Source of the DNA: Methylotenera sp.
GTDB taxonomy: Bacteria > Pseudomonadota > Gammaproteobacteria > Burkholderiales > Methylophilaceae
Length of the DNA: 64,000 nt
Direction of reading: 5' to 3'
Assembly (NCBI RefSeq): GCF_029946165.1
Contig: NZ_JAQSDZ010000021.1
Location: 1 to 64,000 of the forward strand
The notes below the pieces were generated by a model. The model saw nothing but the letters and a program-made list of their open reading frames with translations. It was not told the origin of the DNA and searched no databases. This document shows, in pieces, positions 1 through 8,209 of the stretch. Within the stretch, counting starts at the first letter, position 1. Each line of letters opens with the position of its first letter. The position numbers and the translations under genes were made by a program.

Positions 1-33
1 TAAATTGTTAACGTTTAATGCTATTTAGGGCAA

Positions 34-56
34 AATAATGCCCTCGTAGTGAGGGC
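34..56 (-). terminator. Possible terminator of the Crp/Fnr gene
   Basis: A 6-bp GC-rich stem (40-45 with 51-56, loop 46-50) lies downstream of the minus-strand regulator gene. On the minus strand it is followed by an A/T-rich run reading ATTATTTT. A competing hairpin (27-32 with 39-44) overlaps it. The remainder of 1-130 shows no gene. Confidence 0.4.
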
Positions 57-130
57 GGGGTTAGGTTCTGAGTTCCGCATGTGGCTAGTCAAGGGGAATA
101 ATAGCTAGCGATGATGTGAATGGGCGGTAG

Positions 131-799
131 TTAAGAGTTTGCTAACTTTTCTAATGTGCTACGCTGAATTATCTCTACTTGACCCCTACCTAATAATAAG
201 GCTCCTTTTTGTTCAAGTCGTTTCAATTGCCGGCTGACGACCTCGCGCGCTGTACCAAGTTCATCAGCAAGCTGTTGATGAGTACATGTTATTTGTGCCG
301 TGTTGGCATCTAGTAACACTTTTGCTAATCTACCCTGAAGGCTGTGAAATGCCACTTCATCTAGTAGCACAATCAGATCGCTTATCAATGCGCCATAATT
401 TGCCATGACAAATTTTCTGAAAATTGCAGAATTGAGCATTAATTGGTGGAATGCGGTAGCTGGGATTAAGGCATCGCGAATAGGCTCTTCGACTATAGTG
501 GAGGCAGGATAATCACTATTGCCTAATAGACAGGTCGTAGTAATGACACAGGTTTCACCTGCAGTAACTCTATAAAGTAATATTTCCCGACCACTAGTTG
601 ACATCTTAAATACACGTGATTTTCCTTTTAGGCGCATCACATAGGCTCCGCACGGTGTACCTTCACGATATCCAATTGACCCAATCGGGGCTTCAACTAT
701 ACGCACGTACTTTTCAAGTAATTGTTTGGCGGGCAGATCTAGGTCATTAAGATCTGGAAATAATGTTAACCAAGAGAGGTTGTCAGAAGTGCCTTGCAT
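131..799 (-). CDS. Crp/Fnr family transcriptional regulator
   Basis: 222 residues with the standard Crp/Fnr layout: an N-terminal cyclic-nucleotide-binding-like beta-roll (about 30-120), a long dimerisation helix (about 125-160) and a C-terminal winged helix at about 172-199 with recognition-helix residues in AREVVSRQLKRLEQKG. It lacks the N-terminal cysteine cluster of true FNR, so it is unlikely to be a classical oxygen-sensing 4Fe-4S regulator. It does carry Cys50, Cys84, Cys90 and Cys172; the pair in GETCVITTTC is a feature I associate with a widespread uncharacterised Crp/Fnr subgroup. The gene points away from aceE across a 566-bp intergenic region, so control of pyruvate dehydrogenase is possible but only inferred. 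Ligand and regulon are unknown. Confidence 0.85.
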   Translation of the reverse strand: MQGTSDNLSWLTLFPDLNDLDLPAKQLLEKYVRIVEAPIGSIGYREGTPCGAYVMRLKGKSRVFKMSTSGREILLYRVTAGETCVITTTCLLGNSDYPASTIVEEPIRDALIPATAFHQLMLNSAIFRKFVMANYGALISDLIVLLDEVAFHSLQGRLAKVLLDANTAQITCTHQQLADELGTAREVVSRQLKRLEQKGALLLGRGQVEIIQRSTLEKLANS

Positions 800-1365
800 T
801 GGGAGTCTTTCTAAAAAGCCATGTTAATGTGGTAAAGGCAATAAAACTTAGCATAAGTCGAAAGCTTTGGTTTAACACTTGCTAAGCCATTATATTGTCA
901 CAGTATTTATAAATATTGAATAAAATATTAATGAACGTTAAACCCAACAAACTCGAAATACATGTGAACCTGTTAATGTTTCTAGAGAATAATGATTAGA
1001 AGACTTTGGAGTGTATTGACGTTAGTACAAAAATCGCCTGCTTTTGGATAATAGTGAATTTTCACAACAAATCATGAGATTCGAAATAAATTAACGACAT
1101 TCATTTTCTTTTAGATCATGTAAGTAAAGTGATGCAATCGTAGCAAATGCCGTTATTTCTCGGGGTATTGAATACAGTTTAACTTGACCAAAATGGCTAA
1201 AAAAGACACACTATAGCCTCCAAATTAATTTTTTTAAAGTAAGTTCGTCTTTTAGAATATCCTAAACGAATAGAACAATCTAATCACGTTTAGTTGGTGT
1301 GTTTTTTGTACTTTGTTTTAAAAAAACTATACACGCAGCAACTATAACACGGAGAAATCTCACGC
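800..1365. promoter_or_regulatory. Divergent intergenic region upstream of aceE
   Basis: No gene is visible in these 566 AT-rich bases. A possible -35 (TTGACC, 1184-1189) precedes CACTATAGC with a longer than ideal spacing (about 19-20). An imperfect inverted repeat (TTCGT..TTTAG at 1244-1255 against CTAAACGAA at 1262-1270) lies in the probable aceE leader and could be an operator or a leader hairpin. A ribosome-binding sequence GGAG sits at 1351-1354. A weak sigma54-like match (GG 869-870, GC 881-882) is also present. None is decisive. Confidence 0.35.
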
Positions 1366-4050
1366 ATGGCAACGAATCAAAACGCTAGTATTGAAGACAA
1401 AAGCTTCACTGAAACTGACCCGCTGGAAACACAGGAGTGGTTGGATGCTCTAACGGCGGTCATTGAAAATGAAGGTACGGAACGCGCACACTTTTTGCTT
1501 GAAGCAATGATTGATAAAGCGCGTCGTTCGGGCAGCAATTTGCCATACAAAGCAACAACTGCTTACGTCAATACTATCCCAACACATTTGCAGTCTAAAT
1601 TACCAGGTGAGCCTGAGATGGAGCGTCGAGTGCGAGCACTTGTACGCTGGAACGCAATTATGACTGTATTGCGCGCAAACGAAAAATCCCCTGGTGTTGG
1701 TGGTCACATTGCCAGCTTCCAGTCTGCAGCAACATTGTATGATATTGGTTTCAACCATTTCTTTCGCGCACCAACTGAAAACTTTGGCGGAGACTGTGTA
1801 TATTTCCAAGGTCACTCGTCACCAGGTGTTTATGCTCGTGCTTTCTTAGAAGGTCGCTTTACTGAAGAGCAAATGGATAATTTCCGCCAAGAAACTGGCG
1901 GTAATGGTTTATCCAGCTACCCGCATCCTTGGTTGATGCCTGATTTTTGGCAGTTCCCAACAGTCTCAATGGGTTTAGGCCCTTTGGCAGGTATTTATCA
2001 GGCGCGCTTTTTAAAGTACATGCATAACCGTGGCATTGCTGATACCAGCGATCGTAAAGTTTGGGTGTTTTGTGGCGATGGCGAAATGGACGAACCAGAA
2101 TCACAAGGCGCGATTTCATTGGCTGCGCGTGAAGGTTTAGATAACCTAATTTTTGTCATTAACTGTAACTTACAACGCCTAGACGGCCCTGTGCGCGGTA
2201 ATGGCAAAATCATTCAAGAACTTGAGTCTAACTTCCGTGGTGCGGGCTGGAATGCATTGAAAGTGGTTTGGGGCTCATATTGGGATCCATTGCTTGCTAT
2301 GGATAAAGATGGTTTGCTCAAAAAACGCATGGAAGAGTGCGTGGATGGGGAATATCAAAACTTTAAACAAAAAGGAGGTGCGTATACACGTGAACACTTC
2401 TTTGGCAAATATCCTGAGCTAAAAGAAATGGTTGCCGCCATGTCTGATGCGGATATTTGGCGCTTAAACCGTGGGGGACATGACCCTCACAAAGTGTATG
2501 CAGCTTATCATTCAGCGGTAAACCATAAAGGTCAGCCTACTGTTATTCTAGCCAAAACTGTTAAAGGTTACGGCATGGGTGACGCTGGTGAAGGTCAAAA
2601 TACCACGCATCAACAAAAAAGCATGGATATCGAGTCACTTAAAAAATTCCGTGATCGATTTGACTTGGCATTAACTGATGAGCAGGTGGAAAATTTATCA
2701 TTCTACAAACCGGCAGATGATAGCCCGGAGATGAAATACTTGGCTGAACGTCGTAATGCGATGGGTGGTTTTGTGCCGCAACGTCGTCGGAAGGGTAATG
2801 AGCTTAAAGTACCTGAACTTTCAGCATTTGAGAATATGCTAGTTGCGACAGGCGAGCGTGAAATTTCAACGACGATGGCATTTGTTCGTATTCTCTCAAC
2901 TTTGGTACGAGACAAAGAAATTGGTAAATTTGTAGTGCCTATTGTGCCAGATGAAGCGCGTACGTTCGGCATGGAAGGCATGTTCCGTCAACTAGGTATT
3001 TACTCTTCAGTCGGCCAGCTATACGATCCACAAGATTCTGACCAAGTGATGTATTACAAAGAATCAAAAACTGGTCAGATTTTAGAAGAGGGTATTAACG
3101 AAGCAGGTTCCTTCGCGAGTTGGTTAGCTGCCGCTACGTCATACAGCGTCACAGGCACGCAAATGATTCCGTTCTATATCTACTACTCAATGTTTGGTTT
3201 CCAACGTATTGGTGACTTTGCATGGGCTGCCGGAGATAGCCGTGCACGTGGCTTCTTGCTCGGCGCTACTGCAGGTCGTACAACATTGAATGGTGAAGGT
3301 TTACAACATGAAGATGGTCATAGCCACTTGATGTCTGCAACGATTCCTAACTGCGTGTCTTATGACCCAACATTTGCTTATGAATTGGCTGTAATTATTC
3401 AAGAAGGTTTGCGTCGCATGGTGCAAAATCAGGAAGATGTATATTACTACATCACCTTAATGAATGAAAACTACACGCATCCTGAAATGCCAAAAAATTC
3501 TGCTGAAGGTATTTTGAAAGGCATGTATAGCTTTAGCAAATCAGCAGCAAAAGGCCCTAAAGTACAATTGATGGGTTCAGGCGTAATCTTACGCGAAGTG
3601 ATTGCTGCGGGTGAGTTGCTGGAAAAAGACTGGGGTGTATCCGCTGACGTTTGGAGTGTAACTAGCTTTACCGAGTTACGCCGCGAAGGTATTGATGCAG
3701 AACGCCAAAACTTGTTGAATCCAGAAGCTAAACCTAGACTAAGCTATGTGGCTCAGTGTTTACAAAAGGCTGAAGGTCCTGTGATTGCATCAACAGATTA
3801 CATGCGCTCATTTGCCGACCAAATTCAAAACTTTGTACCACAACGTTTTGTTGCCTTGGGTACTGATGGCTACGGCCGCTCAGATAGTCGCGAAGCATTA
3901 CGTAGCTTCTTTGAAGTGGATAGATACTACGTGGTATTAGCAGCACTTAAAGCTTTGGCAGACGATGGTAAATTGCCAGCAAGCAAAGCATCAGAAGCGA
4001 TTAAAAAATACAAGTTAGATGCTAATAAGCCTAACCCAACGACAGTTTAA
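1366..4050 (+). CDS. aceE: Pyruvate dehydrogenase E1 component, homodimeric type
   Basis: 894 residues, close to the usual 885-900 of homodimeric AceE. It performs thiamine-diphosphate-dependent decarboxylation of pyruvate and reductive acetylation of the E2 lipoyl group, feeding acetyl-CoA. The thiamine-diphosphate motif is clear: GDGEMDE from Gly237, followed about 27 residues later by the asparagine pair region around Asn266-Asn268 (NCN). The N-terminal stretch around residues 20-90 (QEWLDAL, then the NTIP region) matches the AceE segment that docks onto E2. GGAG lies 11 bases before the ATG. aceF follows after 12 bp, so the two are cotranscribed; lpdA is about 11.5 kb away. No frameshift or missing catalytic segment is apparent. 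Confidence 0.97.
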   Translation: MATNQNASIEDKSFTETDPLETQEWLDALTAVIENEGTERAHFLLEAMIDKARRSGSNLPYKATTAYVNTIPTHLQSKLPGEPEMERRVRALVRWNAIMTVLRANEKSPGVGGHIASFQSAATLYDIGFNHFFRAPTENFGGDCVYFQGHSSPGVYARAFLEGRFTEEQMDNFRQETGGNGLSSYPHPWLMPDFWQFPTVSMGLGPLAGIYQARFLKYMHNRGIADTSDRKVWVFCGDGEMDEPESQGAISLAAREGLDNLIFVINCNLQRLDGPVRGNGKIIQELESNFRGAGWNALKVVWGSYWDPLLAMDKDGLLKKRMEECVDGEYQNFKQKGGAYTREHFFGKYPELKEMVAAMSDADIWRLNRGGHDPHKVYAAYHSAVNHKGQPTVILAKTVKGYGMGDAGEGQNTTHQQKSMDIESLKKFRDRFDLALTDEQVENLSFYKPADDSPEMKYLAERRNAMGGFVPQRRRKGNELKVPELSAFENMLVATGEREISTTMAFVRILSTLVRDKEIGKFVVPIVPDEARTFGMEGMFRQLGIYSSVGQLYDPQDSDQVMYYKESKTGQILEEGINEAGSFASWLAAATSYSVTGTQMIPFYIYYSMFGFQRIGDFAWAAGDSRARGFLLGATAGRTTLNGEGLQHEDGHSHLMSATIPNCVSYDPTFAYELAVIIQEGLRRMVQNQEDVYYYITLMNENYTHPEMPKNSAEGILKGMYSFSKSAAKGPKVQLMGSGVILREVIAAGELLEKDWGVSADVWSVTSFTELRREGIDAERQNLLNPEAKPRLSYVAQCLQKAEGPVIASTDYMRSFADQIQNFVPQRFVALGTDGYGRSDSREALRSFFEVDRYYVVLAALKALADDGKLPASKASEAIKKYKLDANKPNPTTV

Positions 4051-4062
4051 GGACACGCAGAC

Positions 4063-5403
4063 ATGGCAATTCAAGACATACTTGTCCCCGATATCGGCAA
4101 TTTTGACAGTGTTGACGTTATTGAAATATTAGTAAAAGTGGGCGACACCGTTGCTAAAGAAGACTCACTCATGACAGTTGAGTCTGACAAAGCTTCGATG
4201 GATATTCCATCACCTTTTGCAGGTGTGGTAAAAGAGTTGAAAATGAAAGTCGGCGATAAAGCCGCTCAAGGTGGTTTAATTTTAACGATGGATGTGACTG
4301 ACTCTGCTTCTGCGCCAGTAGAAGCGGTGAAAGCTGCCGCACCGCAACCAGCTGCAGAAAAACCAGTGGCTGCTGCATTGGCGATTCCTGAACCTAGCCG
4401 CCCAGCGCCAGAACCACCAAAAACAATTGCACCAGTTCAACAGCCTGTGCCAGTGGCTGCAAGTGCAGTTATTGATGCTGGCAAGTTATCGCATGCTAGC
4501 CCATCAGTACGTAAATTTGCACGTGAGTTAGGGGTTAATTTAGCTTTTGTTAAAGGCAGTGCGCCTAAAAATCGTATTGTTCAAGCTGATGTGCAGGCGT
4601 TTGTAAAAGGTGAGCTGGCTAAACCGCGTACAGAAAACATGGGTGCAGGTGTCAGCGGTTTCTCTACGTTACCAATGCCTGTCATTGATTTCAGCCAGTT
4701 TGGTGCGATTGAAAATAAACCACTATCACGCATTAAAAAACTATCAGGTGCAAATTTGCATCGTAACTGGGTGACTGCTCCTCACGTGACTCAGTTTGAT
4801 GAAGCGGATATTACCGATTTGGAAGATTTCCGTAAGTCTATGCAGGCAGACGCTGAAAAGCGCGGCGTTAAGCTGACTATGTTAGCATTTTTGATTAAAG
4901 CTTCTGTGAACGCACTTAAAGCGTATCCAAACTTTAACTCATCACTTTCACCAGATGGCGATAGCTTAATCTTAAAAAACTATTACAACATCGGCTTCGC
5001 TTGCGACACGCCAGATGGTTTGGTAGTGCCAGTAGTTAAAGATGTGCAACAAAAAGACGTACTAGATATTGCTCGTGATTTAGGTGAGCTTTCAACCAAG
5101 GCGCGTGAGCGTAAGCTTAAAGTTGAAGAGATGCAAGGTGGTTGCTTTACCATTTCTAGCTTAGGCGGTATCGGCGGTACGATGTTTACGCCTATTATAA
5201 ACTGCCCAGAGGTGGCTATTTTAGGCGTTTCACGCTCAAGTATGCAGCCTGTGTATGATCCTAAAACTAAAGCTTTCGAGCCACGCTTGATGTTGCCTAT
5301 GTCATTGTCTTATGACCATCGCGTGGTTGATGGTGCTGATGGGGCACGCTTTACTAGTCATATGCGCATGATGTTGAGCGATGTACGTAGGTTGTTGCTG
5401 TAA
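4063..5403 (+). CDS. aceF: Pyruvate dehydrogenase E2, dihydrolipoamide acetyltransferase
   Basis: 446 residues with one N-terminal lipoyl domain (1-75, lipoylated Lys43 in ESDKASMD), an Ala/Pro-rich linker (about 85-145), a peripheral subunit-binding domain (about 147-185, ASPSVRKFARELG) and the C-terminal acetyltransferase domain. The catalytic DHRVVDG is at residues 418-424 with His419 as the active-site base. It transfers the acetyl group from lipoamide to CoA and forms the core of the complex. E. coli AceF has three lipoyl domains; a single one is common in betaproteobacteria. The lipoyl domain is strikingly similar to the one fused to Lpd in this window. It is the second gene of the aceE-aceF unit and is followed by a strong terminator. 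Confidence 0.97.
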   Translation: MAIQDILVPDIGNFDSVDVIEILVKVGDTVAKEDSLMTVESDKASMDIPSPFAGVVKELKMKVGDKAAQGGLILTMDVTDSASAPVEAVKAAAPQPAAEKPVAAALAIPEPSRPAPEPPKTIAPVQQPVPVAASAVIDAGKLSHASPSVRKFARELGVNLAFVKGSAPKNRIVQADVQAFVKGELAKPRTENMGAGVSGFSTLPMPVIDFSQFGAIENKPLSRIKKLSGANLHRNWVTAPHVTQFDEADITDLEDFRKSMQADAEKRGVKLTMLAFLIKASVNALKAYPNFNSSLSPDGDSLILKNYYNIGFACDTPDGLVVPVVKDVQQKDVLDIARDLGELSTKARERKLKVEEMQGGCFTISSLGGIGGTMFTPIINCPEVAILGVSRSSMQPVYDPKTKAFEPRLMLPMSLSYDHRVVDGADGARFTSHMRMMLSDVRRLLL

Positions 5404-5415
5404 AGATAAAAAAAC

Positions 5416-5448
5416 AAATTAAAGGGCGCAATCTGCGCCCTTTAATTT
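5416..5448. terminator. Bidirectional intrinsic terminator between aceF and the SDR gene
   Basis: A perfect 15-bp stem (5416-5430 with 5434-5448) with a 3-base loop has a GC core (GGGCGCA/TGCGCCC) flanked by A-rich and T-rich tracts on its two sides. It therefore works on either strand and separates the convergent aceEF and SDR transcripts. Confidence 0.9.
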
Positions 5449-5481
5449 TATAGCTGATACTTTCTTACCAATTCTCAAGAC

Positions 5482-6234
5482 TTAGCGTAAGCCGCCTGAA
5501 ATAAGTAAAGTTTCACCGGTCACATATGCAGCATCACTCGACGCCAGAAATGCTACTACAGATGCAATCTCATCAACGGTACCAATTCGTTTCATTGGTG
5601 TAATTGATTCAATCCAATTGCGCATTTCCCCTTCGTTGAAACCGGACGCAACAACACCTTCCGTTTCAATCATACCTGGATTCACTGCATTAACTCGAAT
5701 ATTGCGCTCAGCAAGTTCCTTTGCTAACACCATGGTGATTGAGTCTACAGCCGCCTTAGTCGCGCTATACACTGAGCCACCTGGTGGCGTGCTGGTCGAA
5801 ACCACAGAACTTATGTTCACAATGCTACCGCCTTTTTCATTAAACGCACGTACTGCTTCTTGTGTCACTAGCAACAAACCTAATACATTTAGGTTGAATT
5901 GTTTGTGGAAGTGTTCTGGTGTAATAGCATCAAGTGGGCTAAATTCATAAACCCCCGCGTTATTAACTAGAATATCAATCGCACCTAATGAGATTGTTGT
6001 TTCATCGATAACGCTTTTAATTTCTTCAGGTTTTGAAAGATTGCCATATACAGCAATTGCTTTACCGCCCCTGCTAACAATCTCAGTCACTACACGGTCA
6101 GCACCTTCTTTGCTGCTATTATAGTTTACGGCAACTAATGCACCTTCATCTGCCAATCGTAGCGCTGTTGCAGCGCCAATCCCTTTAGAAGCACCAGTAA
6201 CTAGTGCAACTTTACCTGCTAGTCTTTTAGACAT
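5482..6234 (-). CDS. Short-chain dehydrogenase/reductase (FabG-like)
   Basis: 250 residues of a classical SDR: cofactor glycine motif TGASKGIG at residues 13-20, NNAG near 90-93, the catalytic Ser around 140 and YSATK near 154-158. The fold and the C-terminal GETLLISGGL resemble FabG/glucose-dehydrogenase-like oxidoreductases. Substrate cannot be told from sequence; fatty-acid synthesis is unlikely because no fab gene is near. I start at the ATG at 6234 rather than an in-frame ATG four codons upstream, because GGAG lies correctly spaced before 6234 and within the upstream codons. The gene diverges from an ArsR-type regulator across a perfect palindrome, which suggests it is the regulator's main target. 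Confidence 0.88.
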   Translation of the reverse strand: MSKRLAGKVALVTGASKGIGAATALRLADEGALVAVNYNSSKEGADRVVTEIVSRGGKAIAVYGNLSKPEEIKSVIDETTISLGAIDILVNNAGVYEFSPLDAITPEHFHKQFNLNVLGLLLVTQEAVRAFNEKGGSIVNISSVVSTSTPPGGSVYSATKAAVDSITMVLAKELAERNIRVNAVNPGMIETEGVVASGFNEGEMRNWIESITPMKRIGTVDEIASVVAFLASSDAAYVTGETLLISGGLR

Positions 6235-6280
6235 AATAATCTCCATTTTAATGTGTATTTAAAGTTTGAATGTGTAATTG

Positions 6281-6310
6281 CTTATATTGTTGAAACTAGT
6301 TTTTTATCAA
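6281..6310 (-). promoter_or_regulatory. Candidate sigma70 promoter of the SDR gene
   Basis: On the minus strand, TTGATA (6310-6305) and TATAAG (6286-6281) are separated by 18 bases. The palindromic operator candidate begins 10 bp upstream of this -35 box. The resulting leader to the ATG at 6234 would be about 40 bases. Confidence 0.5.
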
Positions 6311-6320
6311 ATAAAAATAT

Positions 6321-6357
6321 CGGTTCAATAGTTCATTATTAATGAACTATTGAACCG
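6321..6357. promoter_or_regulatory. Perfect 18-bp inverted repeat, probable ArsR operator
   Basis: Arms 6321-6338 and 6340-6357 are exact reverse complements around a single central base, beginning CGGTTCAATAG. The site lies between the divergent SDR and ArsR-type genes, covers the -35 box of the ArsR promoter and sits next to that of the SDR gene. Such a position would let one bound dimer control both directions. Confidence 0.8.
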
Positions 6358-6378
6358 TGTCAACTCTTACTGTATAAT
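6350..6378 (+). promoter_or_regulatory. Sigma70 promoter of the ArsR-type gene
   Basis: TTGAAC (6350-6355) and a perfect TATAAT (6373-6378) are spaced by 17 bases. The -35 box is part of the right arm of the palindrome. Seven bases after the -10 box lies the ATG at 6385, so the transcript is predicted to be leaderless. Confidence 0.8.
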
Positions 6379-6384
6379 TATTTT

Positions 6385-6699
6385 ATGGTTCAATTTGTTC
6401 ATCCGTCCACTGAAGATATTACCTTGGCAGGCTTGCTTGGCGCGCTTGCGGATCCAATGCGTCTGCGTATTGTCAGTAGCATGCTTCAGAGAGATGGCTG
6501 TATGTCGTGTTCTGAAGCGGCGCCTTGTCCAAATATGGCAAAATCTACGCTATCCCATCACTTTCGCATCTTGCGAGAAGCGGGCATTATCAATACTGCT
6601 AAAGTTGGGGTGGAAAATCGCAACATTTTGCGTATAGACGATATCAATAGCCGTTTTCCTGGCCTGTTAGAGCAAATTCTTAAATTTGGCGGTTATTAA
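6385..6699 (+). CDS. ArsR-family winged-helix repressor
   Basis: 104 residues, typical for ArsR proteins. ALADPMRLRIV (20-30) is the family's conserved first helices, and the recognition region is at about 48-69 (MAKSTLSHHFRILREAG). The metal-binding ELCVCDL motif of ArsR/SmtB is absent. Instead Cys39, Cys42 and Cys48 cluster just ahead of the recognition helix, which may allow thiol or redox sensing; that is an inference. The start is fixed by the family N-terminus and by the lack of a nearby downstream Met. No Shine-Dalgarno is visible, which fits a leaderless mRNA. Autoregulation and repression of the divergent SDR gene are the likely roles. Confidence 0.88.
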   Translation: MVQFVHPSTEDITLAGLLGALADPMRLRIVSSMLQRDGCMSCSEAAPCPNMAKSTLSHHFRILREAGIINTAKVGVENRNILRIDDINSRFPGLLEQILKFGGY

Positions 6700-6706
6700 G
6701 GCGCGT

Positions 6707-6727
6707 TTTGCACCAATATTGTGCAAA
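6707..6727 (+). terminator. Weak hairpin after the ArsR-type gene
   Basis: A perfect 7-bp stem TTTGCAC/GTGCAAA with a 7-base loop is followed by TATTTCC. It is short and AT-rich, so it is only a possible terminator. Confidence 0.35.
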
Positions 6728-7132
6728 TATTTCCTTAAGTAATTACAAATAAATTATTTAGACATTTCGAAAGTGCATTTCAAAAGATTTTTTTAAAATC
6801 ATTAAAGCCGAACTAAGTTTAAGAGTTATCTAGTTAAGTAAATTTGATTTTATAGTCGCCATCCTTATTCCACAGCATCTCTGGCGCAATAAAGAAATTA
6901 TAGATGGCTTTAGAGCCTCGAGTTTTCATTGAAAAATACGCTTTATTCGACGGTTAAATAAGCATTTCATTTCTTAAATTTCACATTATTTCATATTGGA
7001 ATCAGTCACTTGGTATGTTAATTGCTTGTGTTAAACCAAGTAATGCAGGCTCTTAGGTCTGCTTGTTGTTAATAATTCATATAAGGTTTTTTACTAAATT
7101 ATGTAACATTCAATTCGATATTGGAGTTCATC
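6728..7132. other. Gene-free intergenic stretch upstream of the protease gene
   Basis: About 400 AT-rich bases show no convincing open frame on either strand. The only notable elements are the sigma54-like promoter at 7010-7026 and a GGAG ribosome-binding site at 7123-7126 before the protease ATG. Confidence 0.6.
7010..7026 (+). promoter_or_regulatory. Candidate sigma54 promoter of the protease gene
   Basis: TTGGTATG-N4-TTGCT keeps the invariant GG (7012-7013) and GC (7024-7025) exactly 12 bp apart. It matches the -24/-12 consensus TGGCACG-N4-TTGC except for two C-to-T changes. A leader of about 95 bases to the ATG at 7133 would result. No enhancer-binding site was identified. Confidence 0.45.
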
Positions 7133-8143
7133 ATGACTAGATTAATGTTTGCTTTACTTTATATGTGTGGTGCAACTAATAGTTGGGCAATGCCAACGGA
7201 TGAGTTAGTGCAAAACATTAGTGAACATGTCGTGAAAGTTCAAGTTGGGTTAGCTAATGGCGGCTATGGCTTAGGCTCTGGCGTAGTAATTGCCAAAGAC
7301 CAGGTAGTCACAAATTGTCATGTTGTGGCAAACGCAACTTCTGTGACGATTAATGCAAAGGGCGAAAATTATAGCGCTAGCGCCCTTAAGCCAGATTGGC
7401 ATCATGATTTATGTATTCTTAAGGTTGAAGGCCTAAATCTGCCCATCGCTAATATCGGCTCAAGTCAAAATCTTAAATACGAACAACCTGTTTATTCTGT
7501 CGGATTTGCAGGTTTCTCACCACGCGCTAATGCGACATCAGGCTTTGTCAAAGGCTTATATCCTATGGATGATAGTGTGGTTGTAAGAGCCAGCAACACT
7601 TTTAGGCTTGGCGATAGTGGCGGAGGGGTCTTTGATGAGTCTGGTAATTTAGTGGCTATCATTACAGTTAAAAGCCCAGGCCATAATGCCTTTTATTACA
7701 ACATGTCTGTTGAATGGGTAAAGGAATTACTTAATCAACCTGAGCAAAGCATTGTTGGTGTAAGCGAGTTACCTTTTTGGGCAGAATCTGAGGACAAATG
7801 GCCTTTCTTTATGCGAATTGTTCAGCCATTTAAAACTGAAAATTGGGAGATACTGAATAAGATTGCCTCAGCATGGTACGAGAAAGAGCCGAACACTTCA
7901 GAAGCCTTGTTTTATCGCGCTGTTGCTGAGTTTAGTTTGAAAAATGAAGCTAGGGCTGAGCAATATTTCAATCAAGTGGTCGCAAGGAATGGCAATAACA
8001 GTAGCGCGATTTATTATTTGGGCTTAATCGCGGAGAATACTGGTAAGCACATGGAGGCATTAAACTTGGTTGCCATGCTAGATAATTTGGATCAAACGAC
8101 TGCTGGTGAGTTAAAGGTGGCAATGGGCATAGACGAGAATTGA
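7133..8143 (+). CDS. Secreted trypsin-like serine protease with TPR-like C-terminal tail
   Basis: 336 residues. A short signal peptide (about 1-19) is followed by a chymotrypsin-fold domain with all three catalytic residues: His63 (TNCHVV), Asp92 (HDLCIL) and Ser162 (GDSGGG). The domain resembles the S1C/HtrA group but no PDZ domain follows. Instead the C-terminal third (about 225-330) has helical repeats typical of TPR (EALFYRAVAEFSLKNEARAE, then AIYYLGLIAENTGKH). A periplasmic or outer-surface location is expected. I start at the ATG at 7133, preceded by GGAG, rather than at an in-frame TTG at 7121. The gene stands alone between an ArsR gene and the convergent pbpC. Substrates are unknown. 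Confidence 0.85.
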   Translation: MTRLMFALLYMCGATNSWAMPTDELVQNISEHVVKVQVGLANGGYGLGSGVVIAKDQVVTNCHVVANATSVTINAKGENYSASALKPDWHHDLCILKVEGLNLPIANIGSSQNLKYEQPVYSVGFAGFSPRANATSGFVKGLYPMDDSVVVRASNTFRLGDSGGGVFDESGNLVAIITVKSPGHNAFYYNMSVEWVKELLNQPEQSIVGVSELPFWAESEDKWPFFMRIVQPFKTENWEILNKIASAWYEKEPNTSEALFYRAVAEFSLKNEARAEQYFNQVVARNGNNSSAIYYLGLIAENTGKHMEALNLVAMLDNLDQTTAGELKVAMGIDEN

Positions 8144-8174
8144 ATAGTTAAGTCATTAACTGCGACTCAATACG

Positions 8175-8209
8175 TTGTGCCTTAGGCTTAATAATAGCCT
8201 AAGGCACAA
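8175..8209. terminator. Perfect 14-bp hairpin shared by the protease gene and pbpC
   Basis: Arms 8175-8188 and 8196-8209 are exact reverse complements with a 7-base AT loop. The pbpC stop codon (8199-8201) lies inside one arm. It separates convergent genes and probably ends both transcripts, though neither side has a long T-run. Confidence 0.65.

Noticed and set aside
867-883. Sigma54-like sequence TTGGTTTA-N4-TTGCT upstream of aceE
   Set aside because: GG/GC spacing is right, but four bases of the -24 region deviate and it lies almost 500 bp from aceE. Too weak to call.
6350-6637. 95-codon frame overlapping the ArsR gene in another frame
   Set aside because: The ArsR frame has clear family motifs; the other frame has none and would begin inside the operator.
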